In this document: positions 15,994-24,100 of the stretch, one piece after another
Position numbering within the stretch: position 1 is the first letter of the stretch
How the letters are laid out: the number at the start of each line of letters is the position of its first letter
DNA from: Verrucomicrobiota bacterium
Lineage (GTDB): Bacteria; Chlamydiota; Chlamydiia; Chlamydiales; 2-12-FULL-49-11
Reading direction: 5' to 3'
Assembly (NCBI GenBank): GCA_018240105.1
Contig: JAFEGE010000087.1
Coordinates: 1 to 49,892, forward strand
Length of the DNA stretch: 49,892 bases
Notes under the pieces: generated by a model
The model's input: the letters and a program-made list of their open reading frames with translations, nothing else
What the model was told of the DNA's origin: nothing
The model's database searches: none
Program-made: the position numbers and the translations under genes

Positions 15994-16707
15994 ATGATAG
16001 AGAGTCTAGGGGAAAAAGGATTGCGAATTTTTACATTTTGTCTAACTCTTGCAATGCTTACTCCCCTTTCTATCCATAGCCAGGAAGAGACAAAAAGCCT
16101 TTCTGTCTACTTTGCTGGGGCTTTGTTTAACAGTAAAGATCTACTCGGCAATCAAGTGCTTGCTGAGGCGATTGAGAAAGCCTCGATGGGCCGTTATGAG
16201 TGTCGTCTGCCACAAGATATTGAAGTTCGAGTCTTAACTGCTCAAAACATTAGAGATACGGATCTTAAAGAAGTCCTTGCAGCAGATCTTGCGATCTTTA
16301 ACTATGATGGAACAGAGCTTGATTCCGGTACCGTTGTGGAGTACCTCTTTGCGAAATTTGCTGATATCCCCGCTGTTATTTTACGAACCGATTTTCGTAA
16401 AGGGGGCGATCAGGAGGAGAACCCCTGGAACTTGATGAGCAGTTTCTTTCCAAGAACAGAAGTTGTCCTTATCGACTCTATGGCTCTCTATAAGCAAGAC
16501 CCCTCTAACATGATACCTGAAATTGCTCGCCAAGTAGTCGTTGCTATGGATGAGGTAGTTACAAAAACTGCTCTTATGCCTGCCGAAATAAGTGAGGCTA
16601 TCTATCGCTGGCTTACGATCATGCCAGGTTTTAAGGAAGAGTCGAGCGAAATTGTTGCTGCTATTTTAGAGGCGCGTAGCCGTAAATTAGAGAAAAAACT
16701 TCTTTAA
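15994..16707 (+). CDS. Exported nucleoside 2-deoxyribosyltransferase-like protein
   Basis: This 237-residue protein shows the family's layout: YFAGALF (39-45) near the start, R-D-T-D/ADLAIFNYDG (about 88-106) and the catalytic motif D-SGT-VVE (110-116) with E116 as the expected nucleophile. Family enzymes swap bases on deoxyribonucleosides and normally lack a leader. Here residues 11-28 form a signal peptide ending near SIHSQ, which would send it across the inner membrane. The start at 15994 (AGGTAA before it) is preferred over an upstream frame inside the previous gene. It ends 4 bases into the convergent photolyase gene. Substrate and location are inferred. Confidence 0.78.
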   Translation: MIESLGEKGLRIFTFCLTLAMLTPLSIHSQEETKSLSVYFAGALFNSKDLLGNQVLAEAIEKASMGRYECRLPQDIEVRVLTAQNIRDTDLKEVLAADLAIFNYDGTELDSGTVVEYLFAKFADIPAVILRTDFRKGGDQEENPWNLMSSFFPRTEVVLIDSMALYKQDPSNMIPEIARQVVVAMDEVVTKTALMPAEISEAIYRWLTIMPGFKEESSEIVAAILEARSRKLEKKLL

Positions 16708-18071
16708 TACTTGTAGTAATCGACAGCAACTTTAGATTCTTTGCTATGATCTACCACAGGCTCTGGGTAAGAGGGACATAGCTCTTGGTTTTTTTCCAGA
16801 TACCAGGTGTGGATCGCTTTGGCTGGTACTTTTCCTAATACAGGAAGCCACTTTTTGATATACGTGCAATCTGGATCAAACTTTGCCCCTTGTAACCAGG
16901 GGTTAAAGATTCGGAAATAGGGCTGGGCATCGCAACCAGTACTTGCAACCCACTGCCAATTACCATTATTTACGGCAGGATCATAGTCTATAAGCTTTGT
17001 CGCAAAATACTTCTCCCCCCACTGCCAATTTACGTGGAGATCTTTGACAAGAAAGCTTGCTGTAATCATCCGCACACGGTTGTGCATAAAACCAGTCTCA
17101 TTTAATTCTTGTATGCCGGCATCAACGATGGGAAAGCCTGTCTTACCTTCACACCAAAGATTAAAGAGCTTCTTTGATCCCGTCCATTCGATATTTTGCC
17201 ATTTTTCTTGAAAAGAGCCTTTAAAGACATACGGAAAGTGGAAGGTGATTGCAGTAAAAAAATCGCGCCAATAAAGCGAGCGGATCAAGGGGGACTGTTT
17301 GCCAAATTCTCCGACTAAGGCTTCGTAAACTTCCCTGGCAGAAACCGTTGTGAATTTAAGATGGGGCGATAAATGGGTTGTAGCATCTTGTGCCGGAAAG
17401 TCTCTTGTGAGAGCATATTTCGAAAAGCTGCCGATTTTTTTCAAAATCTTAAGGGCCTCTTTTCTCCCCCCTTTCATCTCCTCTTCTCTCTTTGGCAGAA
17501 TCTTCTTATAAAAAGAGGCGCTCTCCGCAAAAGAGATGCGGCCTGAGAAGTAGTTTTTGTGGCGGTTGGATCGAGGCTTTAGAACTTTTGCATACTCTAA
17601 AGCGTGCTTATAAAAAGGGGTAAAAACTGTGTATGGCTTACCATCAGCTTTTACAGTCTCCTCTATCGGGTGTAGAAGGAGGTCTTCAAAAGAGTGAAAA
17701 GGAACCTTCTTCTCTTTGCACACCTTTTCAATCGCTTTATCGCGCTTTTGGCTATAGGGAGTGTAGTCTTGGTTGACAACGACAGCATCGATACCCACTT
17801 CTGTAATACATCTTTCTACAACGCTATCTGGATCCCCAAAGAAGAGATAGAGCTTTCCCCCTGCTTTATGAATCGCCTCTTCTAGATCTTCTAGAGACTC
17901 GATCATAAATTGTAGGGCTCTATCGCTACGGTAGGGGTTATTTTCGATCTGCTGTGGGGTAAATATGAAGGCTAGCACAACTTCTTTAGCATTTTCTAAA
18001 GCAAATAAAAGCCCCGTATTATCTTCTAGGCGAAGGTCACGTCTGAAAATAAAGAGAGCTTTTTCTAACAT
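16704..18071 (-). CDS. phrB: Deoxyribodipyrimidine photolyase
   Basis: This 455-residue class I photolyase repairs UV-made pyrimidine dimers using light. The N-terminal antenna domain begins FIFRRDLRLEDN. The FAD domain has WRDFF, NRVRMITASFLVKDL and the strongly conserved WQWVASTGCDAQPYFRIFNP stretch, with DYDPAVNNGNWQW before it. Length is normal (about 470). The start overlaps the stop of the secreted protein gene upstream (TAATG), so they are coupled. A light-repair enzyme implies the organism or its host is exposed to light at some stage. A cryptochrome role is possible but the sequence fits repair. Confidence 0.93.
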   Translation of the reverse strand: MLEKALFIFRRDLRLEDNTGLLFALENAKEVVLAFIFTPQQIENNPYRSDRALQFMIESLEDLEEAIHKAGGKLYLFFGDPDSVVERCITEVGIDAVVVNQDYTPYSQKRDKAIEKVCKEKKVPFHSFEDLLLHPIEETVKADGKPYTVFTPFYKHALEYAKVLKPRSNRHKNYFSGRISFAESASFYKKILPKREEEMKGGRKEALKILKKIGSFSKYALTRDFPAQDATTHLSPHLKFTTVSAREVYEALVGEFGKQSPLIRSLYWRDFFTAITFHFPYVFKGSFQEKWQNIEWTGSKKLFNLWCEGKTGFPIVDAGIQELNETGFMHNRVRMITASFLVKDLHVNWQWGEKYFATKLIDYDPAVNNGNWQWVASTGCDAQPYFRIFNPWLQGAKFDPDCTYIKKWLPVLGKVPAKAIHTWYLEKNQELCPSYPEPVVDHSKESKVAVDYYKY

Positions 18072-18874
18072 TAGAAAGACCCTAGATTTTGCTCGTATAA
18101 GGTTCTGGCTACAGTATCAAGAATAATTGCCGCTCCAGAGGGGTGAGTTTTAGAGATAACCCTATCTCCTACCACATCAAAAGTTATAGTATCGGGAAGG
18201 CAGTTTTTTATCACGGCAAATTGGTAGGCACAGAAGGGCTGGCTTGAGATAAAAAGTGCTTTAGAGGAGAGGTTTCCTTTTTCTACCCATGCGATAATCG
18301 TATCTTTTGTGTTAGGGCGGCGGCCAACTTTCATAGCAAGAGAGATAAAGCTGCAAGGCAAAGACCTTATCTCTTCTGGTAAATCGGTCTCTTCCCAAAT
18401 TACTTTAGCGGCCTCGGTCTCATTTTCGCAGCGCTCTAATAGGGTTTCAACCCGTGGATCCAAGGGTCTATCGCCTGTAAGCCATACGACTTCTTTAAAA
18501 CGAACCCCCTCTTCCCAGAGCTTTTTTAAATATAGAAGGCGCTCTTTCATAGTAAAGGTAGTGGCCCCTAAAATAAGAGCTGTATCGTAAAAATTCTCGA
18601 CGGGTTCTACAGCGTCAAGCATCCCTGTTTTGTCAGCCCACTCTAGTACAAAAGGTTTTTTCTCGGCTGGAATTTCTGCCATTTCCCATCGCTCTTGACC
18701 AGGGCGGCGTAGCCAAAGCTTTTGCATCTCCTCGACCATATTAGAGTTTTTTGAAATAGCAAAGAGCTCTAGTAACTCGGTAACGCTCTCTTGCTCGAGT
18801 CCTCTGTCTTGTAGGGGCTCGGAAAAAAGAAGTGAAAAGAGACAGCATACTAAAAGACCAAACCATTTTTTCAT
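18071..18874 (-). CDS. Secreted protein, possibly distant DUF218 (ElyC/SanA-like) fold
   Basis: This 267-residue protein has a signal peptide (MKKWFG, LLVCCLFSLLF, then SEP). Its centre has TALILGATTFTMKERLLYL followed by VVWLTGDRPL, and later NTKDTIIAW and ALFISSQPFCAYQF. That order (LGA, R, L-TG, NT, then a strand before an R/Q helix) recalls DUF218 proteins of the envelope, but the match is weak and the usual glutamate site is unclear. It is coupled to the photolyase start (TAATG), without an obvious functional link. Confidence 0.6.
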   Translation of the reverse strand: MKKWFGLLVCCLFSLLFSEPLQDRGLEQESVTELLELFAISKNSNMVEEMQKLWLRRPGQERWEMAEIPAEKKPFVLEWADKTGMLDAVEPVENFYDTALILGATTFTMKERLLYLKKLWEEGVRFKEVVWLTGDRPLDPRVETLLERCENETEAAKVIWEETDLPEEIRSLPCSFISLAMKVGRRPNTKDTIIAWVEKGNLSSKALFISSQPFCAYQFAVIKNCLPDTITFDVVGDRVISKTHPSGAAIILDTVARTLYEQNLGSF

Positions 18875-18929
18875 AAAAACATCTCCAAAAAAGATGAAAT
18901 TATGCGCTAGTCTGTGTTTCTATGGCTAA

Positions 18930-18965
18930 TAAAAAGAAAAGGTGTAACAAAAAGCGTTACACCTT
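18930..18965 (-). terminator. Intrinsic terminator of the jelly-roll-like secreted gene
   Basis: AAGGTGTAAC (18939-18948) pairs perfectly with GTTACACCTT (18956-18965) around a 7-base loop. Read leftward, the stem is followed by TTCTTTTTATT. It lies 11 bases beyond the stop of the leftward gene. Confidence 0.85.
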
Positions 18966-18976
18966 AAAGCCGATAT

Positions 18977-19564
18977 CTATGGCATTTTAAAGAGACTAAT
19001 GCCCCAAGCTACCACAGTGACAGGTACGGGAGTTTCCGAGCCACCGTTCATGGCAACAAGAGAGAGACGCGTACCGGGCGTTACTTTTTCTAAGATACCA
19101 GAGCCCTGGATGGTGATGAGCTCCTCTGTTCTAATAGTCGCAACCCCGCCAACGGTAAGAGGGTCTGTTGGATCAAAAGTGTCATCTCTAACTAGGTAGA
19201 CAGGGATAAGAATATTTGTATCTTCTGGGTTTTGTAAAATCGCTGTGATATTGACCCAGTAGTTTCCAGCCTCGCCGATAGTAAAGCCGGTCGGAGAGAG
19301 GTAGACGCCACCCTCTGCGGAGCCTTTATTGCGCCCTTGTGATAGAAGCGTGCCATCGGGATAAGAGTTTGTTTCGATCGTATACCAAAGGCTTGGATCT
19401 GTGACAGAAAAGCCAGCCATACCAAAGTGTGGCTTCGTTTTGCAATCTGTAATCATGTAAGATTGGCAAGCAGGTTTGCCGTATTTTGTTGGAGAGTAAG
19501 CAGCTTGTAGAGAGCTAGCCAAGAGAGCCATGCATCCGATTTGCCATATGTTTAAGATGTTCAT
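18977..19564 (-). CDS. Secreted protein with C1q/TNF-like jelly-roll appearance
   Basis: This 195-residue protein has a signal peptide (GCMALLASSLQAAYS). The last 110 residues show GVYLSPTGFTIGEAGNYWV, then ILIPVYLVRDD and GTRLSLVAMNGG, which looks like a C1q/TNF-type trimeric jelly roll (an F-x-tGvY, aG-Y pattern). Start ATG 19564 is preferred over the adjoining TTG. A terminator follows. Such domains in bacteria occur on spore or surface proteins. The fold call is inference from pattern only. Confidence 0.6.
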   Translation of the reverse strand: MNILNIWQIGCMALLASSLQAAYSPTKYGKPACQSYMITDCKTKPHFGMAGFSVTDPSLWYTIETNSYPDGTLLSQGRNKGSAEGGVYLSPTGFTIGEAGNYWVNITAILQNPEDTNILIPVYLVRDDTFDPTDPLTVGGVATIRTEELITIQGSGILEKVTPGTRLSLVAMNGGSETPVPVTVVAWGISLFKMP

Positions 19565-19623
19565 CAAAGAAGCCTTTTGTAAAGTTTATTCTTTATTACA
19601 GTAGTTTTTTTAAACTTTTTTTT

Positions 19624-19637
19624 GCAAGCTAGCTTGC
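19624..19637. promoter_or_regulatory. 14-bp perfect palindrome between divergent genes
   Basis: GCAAGCTAGCTTGC lies between the divergent jelly-roll-like and YchJ-like genes, 32 bases before the latter's start. It could be a regulator site. No -10/-35 pair was confidently placed around it. Confidence 0.35.
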
Positions 19638-19669
19638 GAAGCTGTTTGAATTCTTGTATCTTTAGAGGT

Positions 19670-20077
19670 ATGAAGCCCTGCCCCTGCACAAGTGGTGATA
19701 GCTATGGCAATTGTTGCGAGCCTTTTCATAAAGGAGAAGCGCCCCCTACAGCGCTTAAATTAATGCGCTCAAGGTATGCAGCCTATGCCCTTTGCTTGCC
19801 CGCTTACATTATAGATACGACCCATCCGCAAAACCCCCATTTTTCTCACGACAAAATAAAATGGCTCCAAGAGATCTCTACCTTCTCTCGCACAACAGAA
19901 TTTAGAAAGCTTGATATCCTAGAGGTAGAAGAGGGTGAAAAAACCGCAACGGTGACCTTTAAAGCCCATTTATTTCAAAAAAAGAGGGATGTCTCTTTTA
20001 CAGAGAAAAGTAGCTTTGATAAGGTAGAGGGAAGATGGCTCTATCGTAGTGGTCACCTATTTGTGCCCTCTCGGTAG
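19670..20077 (+). CDS. YchJ-like SEC-C motif protein
   Basis: This 135-residue protein starts MKPCPCTSG and has the zinc-binding SEC-C pattern C-P-C...N-CC (CPC, then GNCCEPF). The RSRYAAYALC stretch and the FKAHLF / F-EKS-F segments are typical of the YchJ (UPF0225) family, and the length fits. The start is ATG 19670 with GAGG close by; the longer frame beginning at 19622 adds an unrelated sequence. The PLP-enzyme gene starts 1 base after its stop, so they form one transcript. The family's function is not settled. Confidence 0.87.
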   Translation: MKPCPCTSGDSYGNCCEPFHKGEAPPTALKLMRSRYAAYALCLPAYIIDTTHPQNPHFSHDKIKWLQEISTFSRTTEFRKLDILEVEEGEKTATVTFKAHLFQKKRDVSFTEKSSFDKVEGRWLYRSGHLFVPSR

Positions 20078-20078
20078 T

Positions 20079-21098
20079 ATGGATAGATTCCCTTTATTGA
20101 AAGAAGCGGTTTTGAAGCGTACCTCTTCTATCCCCCGTTCACGTCTTCACAAGTTAAAGACATTTTCAAACGATAAGAGATGCTCTTATGTTAAACGAGA
20201 TGATGAGCTTGGCTTTGGCATTAGCGGCTCTAAACTGCGTAAATATAACTCACTTTTACCTTACCTCATTGCTAATCGTTATGAACAAGCTCTTCTTATC
20301 GGTACAGCCTACTCCAATCACATCTTAGGCTTAACGCAGCTTTTGCTAGAAAATCGTATCAAACCCCTTCTCTTTTTGCTTGGAGACCCAAAGCTTCCTC
20401 CTAAGGGCAATCTACTCTTACTTTCACTTTTGGTAGAAAAAGAGAATTGCCATTGGCTAACGCGTAGCGAGTGGCCAGAGGTAGAGGTTATCGCAAAAAG
20501 GTCGCAAGAAGAGAGCCCTCTAAAAACCTTAGTTGTGCCAGAGGGCGCCTCCTTTGACATAGCCCTACCAGGGGCGTTAACTCTTGCTGTAGATATCTTA
20601 GAAAATGAAAAAGAAATGGGGCCCTTTGATCACATATTTATCGATGCAGGGACGGGGTTAAGCGCTATAGCCACAATTTTAGCCTTTGCATTTTTAGAGA
20701 AAAAGACAGTGGTTCATGTTGTTCTTCTTGCTGGGACGAAAGAGGCGTTTTTAGAAAACCTTCGAAGATTTCATAAAAGCTTTGAGGCTCTTTTGAGAGT
20801 CTCTTTAGAAGAAAAAACTCTTTTTAGCCAATTTCGGCTTTATAAGTCTAGAGAGGCTTCAGCCTTTGGTAGCACAAATAGCACCATTTTTAAGGAGATT
20901 GGGTTTCTTGCTAAAGAAGAGGGTTTTTTTACTGATCCTATCTACTCGGCAAAGCTATTTTTAGAAGCCTCGCATATTCTTAAAGAAGAAGAGGTCGAAG
21001 GCAATGTCTTAGTTATCCACTCTGGCGGCGCTCTAACTTTGATGGGGTTTCAAAAAGAACTATTGTTAATAGCCGAGGGCAAGGCCATCGAGACGTGA
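20079..21098 (+). CDS. PLP-dependent enzyme of the D-cysteine desulfhydrase/ACC deaminase family
   Basis: This 339-residue fold-type II PLP enzyme opens with the family's substrate motif KRDDELGFGISGSKLRKY, in which the K of GSKLRK would hold PLP, and later IDAGTG binds the phosphate. Length (about 330) is normal. Members break D-cysteine to pyruvate, H2S and ammonia or open aminocyclopropane carboxylate; the exact substrate is not readable. It begins immediately after the YchJ-like stop and its 3' end overlaps the convergent gamma-glutamyltransferase gene by 33 bases, so no terminator can fit between them. Confidence 0.82.
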   Translation: MDRFPLLKEAVLKRTSSIPRSRLHKLKTFSNDKRCSYVKRDDELGFGISGSKLRKYNSLLPYLIANRYEQALLIGTAYSNHILGLTQLLLENRIKPLLFLLGDPKLPPKGNLLLLSLLVEKENCHWLTRSEWPEVEVIAKRSQEESPLKTLVVPEGASFDIALPGALTLAVDILENEKEMGPFDHIFIDAGTGLSAIATILAFAFLEKKTVVHVVLLAGTKEAFLENLRRFHKSFEALLRVSLEEKTLFSQFRLYKSREASAFGSTNSTIFKEIGFLAKEEGFFTDPIYSAKLFLEASHILKEEEVEGNVLVIHSGGALTLMGFQKELLLIAEGKAIET

Positions 21099-22673
21099 GT
21101 CAGAAGCTCCCACAAGGCTCTTTTCTTTTGCATCTATCATGATAGCTTGCGCACTTCCCTTAAAACTCTGTACAAAGGGATGCGCCATTTTCCAGTTGGA
21201 TGGCACTTTTTCGCCAAAGACCTCTTCATGGCCAAGGGCAAGAAGCCCCTTAATCAAAGATTGAGGAAAGGTCTCTTCGATGGAGCACTTATTGCCCTCT
21301 AAAACGCGTACTCGTGGTGCAGAGATAGCCTCTTGTAGCTTCATATTTCGATCGATGATGTTCGATAGGATTTGCACCTGTCCTTGTGGTTGCATGTTAC
21401 CGCCCATGCAGCCTAAAGAGAGAAAGAGATCTTCCCCCTTAAAGACCATAGCAGGAATAATGCTGTGATACGGCCTCTTATGAGCTGCTACCACATTTGG
21501 ATGGTTTGGGTCTAAAGAAAAGGAAGCGCCTCGATTGTTCATCACAATGCCTGTGCCCTCTGGTACAATTCCAGAGCCGAAGACGTCTGATATACTTGTG
21601 ATAAAGGAGACGGCGTTTCTATCTTTGTCTACAACCGTGAAATAGGTGGTATTCCCTGGGATTTTTCCGGGAGTCACAAGTGGGAGGGCTCTATCTTGCA
21701 GGATCTTTTCTCGCCTTCTTTGGATAAAGGTCTCTGATAAGAGCTCTTTTAGAGGCGTCTTAAAAAAATGAGGATCGGCTATATATCTATGGCCATCAGC
21801 GAAGCTGAGCTTTAAAGCCTCTAGTATTGTATGTTCATAGGCAATAAGGGACATTTTATTTAGAGGAAACCCCTCTAAGATTTTTAAGGTCTCTAATGTA
21901 ACAAGACCTTGGCCATTGGGAGGGATTTCATGGATTGTATAGCCTCGATAATTTGCAAAGATGGTCTCTACCCATTCACTTTTTTGTGCTTTAAAATCCT
22001 CTAAAGTGAGGAGTGGGCAAGAAGCGACTATTTTTTCTGCTACAGGACCGTTATAAAATCCCTCTCTCCCCTCTTTTCCTAAAAACTCTAAGGTCTCACC
22101 GAGCTCCTTTTGTCGAAAGATAGATCCTCTACTAGGGGCCTTTCCATCGATTAAATAAGCTTTAGCGCTACTTGGATAGAGGAGTAGTTTTGAGGCGCCG
22201 TAACCCCAAACCTCACTAATCTTTTCACCAACAGCAAACCCCTCTTTGGCATAACTGATAGCAGGCTCTAAAAGTGCTCTTAAAGGTTTCGAGCCATATT
22301 TTTCATGGAGCGTCACCCATCCATCAAAGGCGCCTGGGATATTGATACTCTCTGGGCCTTCCTCTGGAATGGTTTTTAAATTTTTTCTCTTAAAATACTC
22401 TAAAGATAGCCTCTTAGGCTGTATCCCACTAGCATTGAGGCCACGTATTGCTCTCTCTTTACTCGAGTAAATGATGGCAAATACATCGCCACCAAGGCCG
22501 CTCATCATAGGTTCGCAAACAGCCATCATAGCAGCAATGGCAATAGCTGCATCGACAGCATTGCCTCCACTTTTTAACACTTCAATACCAACTAAAGAGG
22601 CAAGGGGCTGACTTGTCGCTACCATGCCATTTGAAGCGTGTACAGAGGGACGGCTGCTATTAAAGGGATCCAT
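21066..22673 (-). CDS. Gamma-glutamyltransferase family protein, no signal peptide
   Basis: This 535-residue N-terminal-nucleophile hydrolase cleaves or transfers gamma-glutamyl groups such as from glutathione. Visible are the N-terminal GGNAVDAAIA and GLGGDVFAI signatures, the self-cleavage/nucleophile site in GNTTYFTVVD and GCMGGNMQPQGQVQ late in the small subunit. It fits the family in length, but no leader is present, so it should be cytoplasmic, unlike the periplasmic GGT of E. coli. It could release cysteinyl-glycine from glutathione, matching its PLP neighbour's sulfur chemistry; that link is only a guess. Confidence 0.87.
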   Translation of the reverse strand: MDPFNSSRPSVHASNGMVATSQPLASLVGIEVLKSGGNAVDAAIAIAAMMAVCEPMMSGLGGDVFAIIYSSKERAIRGLNASGIQPKRLSLEYFKRKNLKTIPEEGPESINIPGAFDGWVTLHEKYGSKPLRALLEPAISYAKEGFAVGEKISEVWGYGASKLLLYPSSAKAYLIDGKAPSRGSIFRQKELGETLEFLGKEGREGFYNGPVAEKIVASCPLLTLEDFKAQKSEWVETIFANYRGYTIHEIPPNGQGLVTLETLKILEGFPLNKMSLIAYEHTILEALKLSFADGHRYIADPHFFKTPLKELLSETFIQRRREKILQDRALPLVTPGKIPGNTTYFTVVDKDRNAVSFITSISDVFGSGIVPEGTGIVMNNRGASFSLDPNHPNVVAAHKRPYHSIIPAMVFKGEDLFLSLGCMGGNMQPQGQVQILSNIIDRNMKLQEAISAPRVRVLEGNKCSIEETFPQSLIKGLLALGHEEVFGEKVPSNWKMAHPFVQSFKGSAQAIMIDAKEKSLVGASDSRLDGLALGY

Positions 22674-22751
22674 GGATTTTTTTATAGCAGATATATAAAA
22701 AATAACTAATAAATTTTTAGATTTGGTAGGTTACAAAAAAAAGGATGTCCC

Positions 22752-23783
22752 ATGAACCACCACTTTTCTTTCCATAAAATGAAACCGCAAGACAAAGGTG
22801 AGGGCGGCCATCGTATGAGAGCCACTAAAGACAACTTTAAGGTGCTTGAAGGGATGTCTTTTTATAAATTGCTCTTAGAGACAAAAGCGCTTCGAGAGCC
22901 GCATTGGCACGCAAACGCAGATGAGCTTGGCTACGCTCTTAAAGGAACTCTTCTTGTCTCTATCTACGGTAATAAAAATGTAAAAGAGGCTTTTGTTGTA
23001 AAAGCTGGAGAGGCGTTTTTTATCCCATCAGGATCTCTCCATAGCATAGAGAATGTGGGTGATGAGACAGCAGAGGTTATCCTTACCTTTTCTCACGAGG
23101 AGCCGGAAGACTTTGGCCTCTCTTCCGTCTTTGGGATGTTTTCTGATGCAGTACTCGGAAATACTTGGAATGTAGAGGCAGAGGCGTTCAAAGAGATGAA
23201 ACGCTCTTCTAAGGAAGAGTCTTTTATCGTAAAGCTGGAGCAAGGAACGCCTATAACGAAAGAGATGCAATATAGTTCACCTTACCACTTTGCCTTAGAG
23301 GCAACCTCTCCTCTTATTAATAACCAAGGCGGTACAGCAAAGGTTGCTAGAGGCAATGTGTGGGAGGTCTTGCGACGGCAGGCAGTATACTCTCTTAGGC
23401 TTACAGGCCAAGGGATGCGCGAGCCGCATTGGCATCCTGAGACACGAGAGCTTGGCTACGTAAAAGAGGGTAAAGGTAGAATGTCTATCTTATCCCCCTC
23501 TGGAAAGATTGATTCTTACGAGATGGAAAAAGGCGATATCTATTTTATCCCAAAAGCCTACCCACACCATATTGAAAATTTAGAGGGCTCTGACTTGCAT
23601 CTTCTTATCTTCTTTGACCAAGCGATGCCGCAAGATATTGGCTTTACAGGCAGCATTAAGTCTTTTTCTAACGAAGTTTTAGGAGAGGTCATGCATTGTA
23701 AGAAGCATCTCTTTGAAAACTTGCCAACTTACTATGAAGACCTCTTCATCGTGAAAAAGAAAAATCCGGTAGACGGCTCTTAA
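22752..23783 (+). CDS. Bicupin related to oxalate decarboxylase
   Basis: This 343-residue protein has two cupin domains, each with a full metal site: REPHWHANADELGY (H51, H53, E58) with H97, and REPHWHPETRELGY (H226, H228, E233) with H272. This doubled pattern matches oxalate decarboxylase-type bicupins (manganese), which turn oxalate to formate and CO2. It has no signal peptide. Oxalate activity is inferred; other bicupins act on quercetin or unknown substrates. The last 4 bases overlap the stop of the microprotein gene on the other strand. Confidence 0.85.
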   Translation: MNHHFSFHKMKPQDKGEGGHRMRATKDNFKVLEGMSFYKLLLETKALREPHWHANADELGYALKGTLLVSIYGNKNVKEAFVVKAGEAFFIPSGSLHSIENVGDETAEVILTFSHEEPEDFGLSSVFGMFSDAVLGNTWNVEAEAFKEMKRSSKEESFIVKLEQGTPITKEMQYSSPYHFALEATSPLINNQGGTAKVARGNVWEVLRRQAVYSLRLTGQGMREPHWHPETRELGYVKEGKGRMSILSPSGKIDSYEMEKGDIYFIPKAYPHHIENLEGSDLHLLIFFDQAMPQDIGFTGSIKSFSNEVLGEVMHCKKHLFENLPTYYEDLFIVKKKNPVDGS

Positions 23784-23920
23784 CCGCAAAAAGCTTTACG
23801 GATGATCAACACGCAAAGCGCAATGCCTGCAAAAAAGATTGATAAACCAATCGGTGAGCCCCATCCGTACCATCTCATCGCTGCGATAGCGCACTGTTTT
23901 TCATAATCTTGTTTTTCCAT
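23780..23920 (-). CDS. 46-residue single-pass membrane microprotein
   Basis: A short frame starts ATG 23920 with AAAGG 7 bases before it and encodes a polar head (MEKQDYEKQC), a WYGWGSPIG turn, then a membrane helix (IGLSIFFAGIALCVLII) and the tail RKAFCG. The good ribosome site, complete helix and fit to the gap support a real gene. It converges on the bicupin gene. No family was recognised. Confidence 0.65.
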   Translation of the reverse strand: MEKQDYEKQCAIAAMRWYGWGSPIGLSIFFAGIALCVLIIRKAFCG

Positions 23921-24040
23921 AGAATAGCCTTTGTTTGAAGAATTCGAAGGCAGTATAGAGAAGCGCTCGCGCTAAAGTAAATTAAAAAAAATACTATATA
24001 CAAGTAGCGTTTATTTTATAAAAAATTAATCTACTTTCGA

Positions 24041-24070
24041 TTGAAATTACAAGCGATTAATTGTTATTAT
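24041..24070 (+). promoter_or_regulatory. Candidate sigma-66/sigma-70 promoter
   Basis: TTGAAA (24041-24046) and TATTAT (24065-24070) are separated by 18 bases, 30 bases before the start of the repeat-protein gene. The spacer and surroundings are AT-rich. Confidence 0.4.
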
Positions 24071-24100
24071 TATTGATAATTATATCAACAAGGTGAATCC

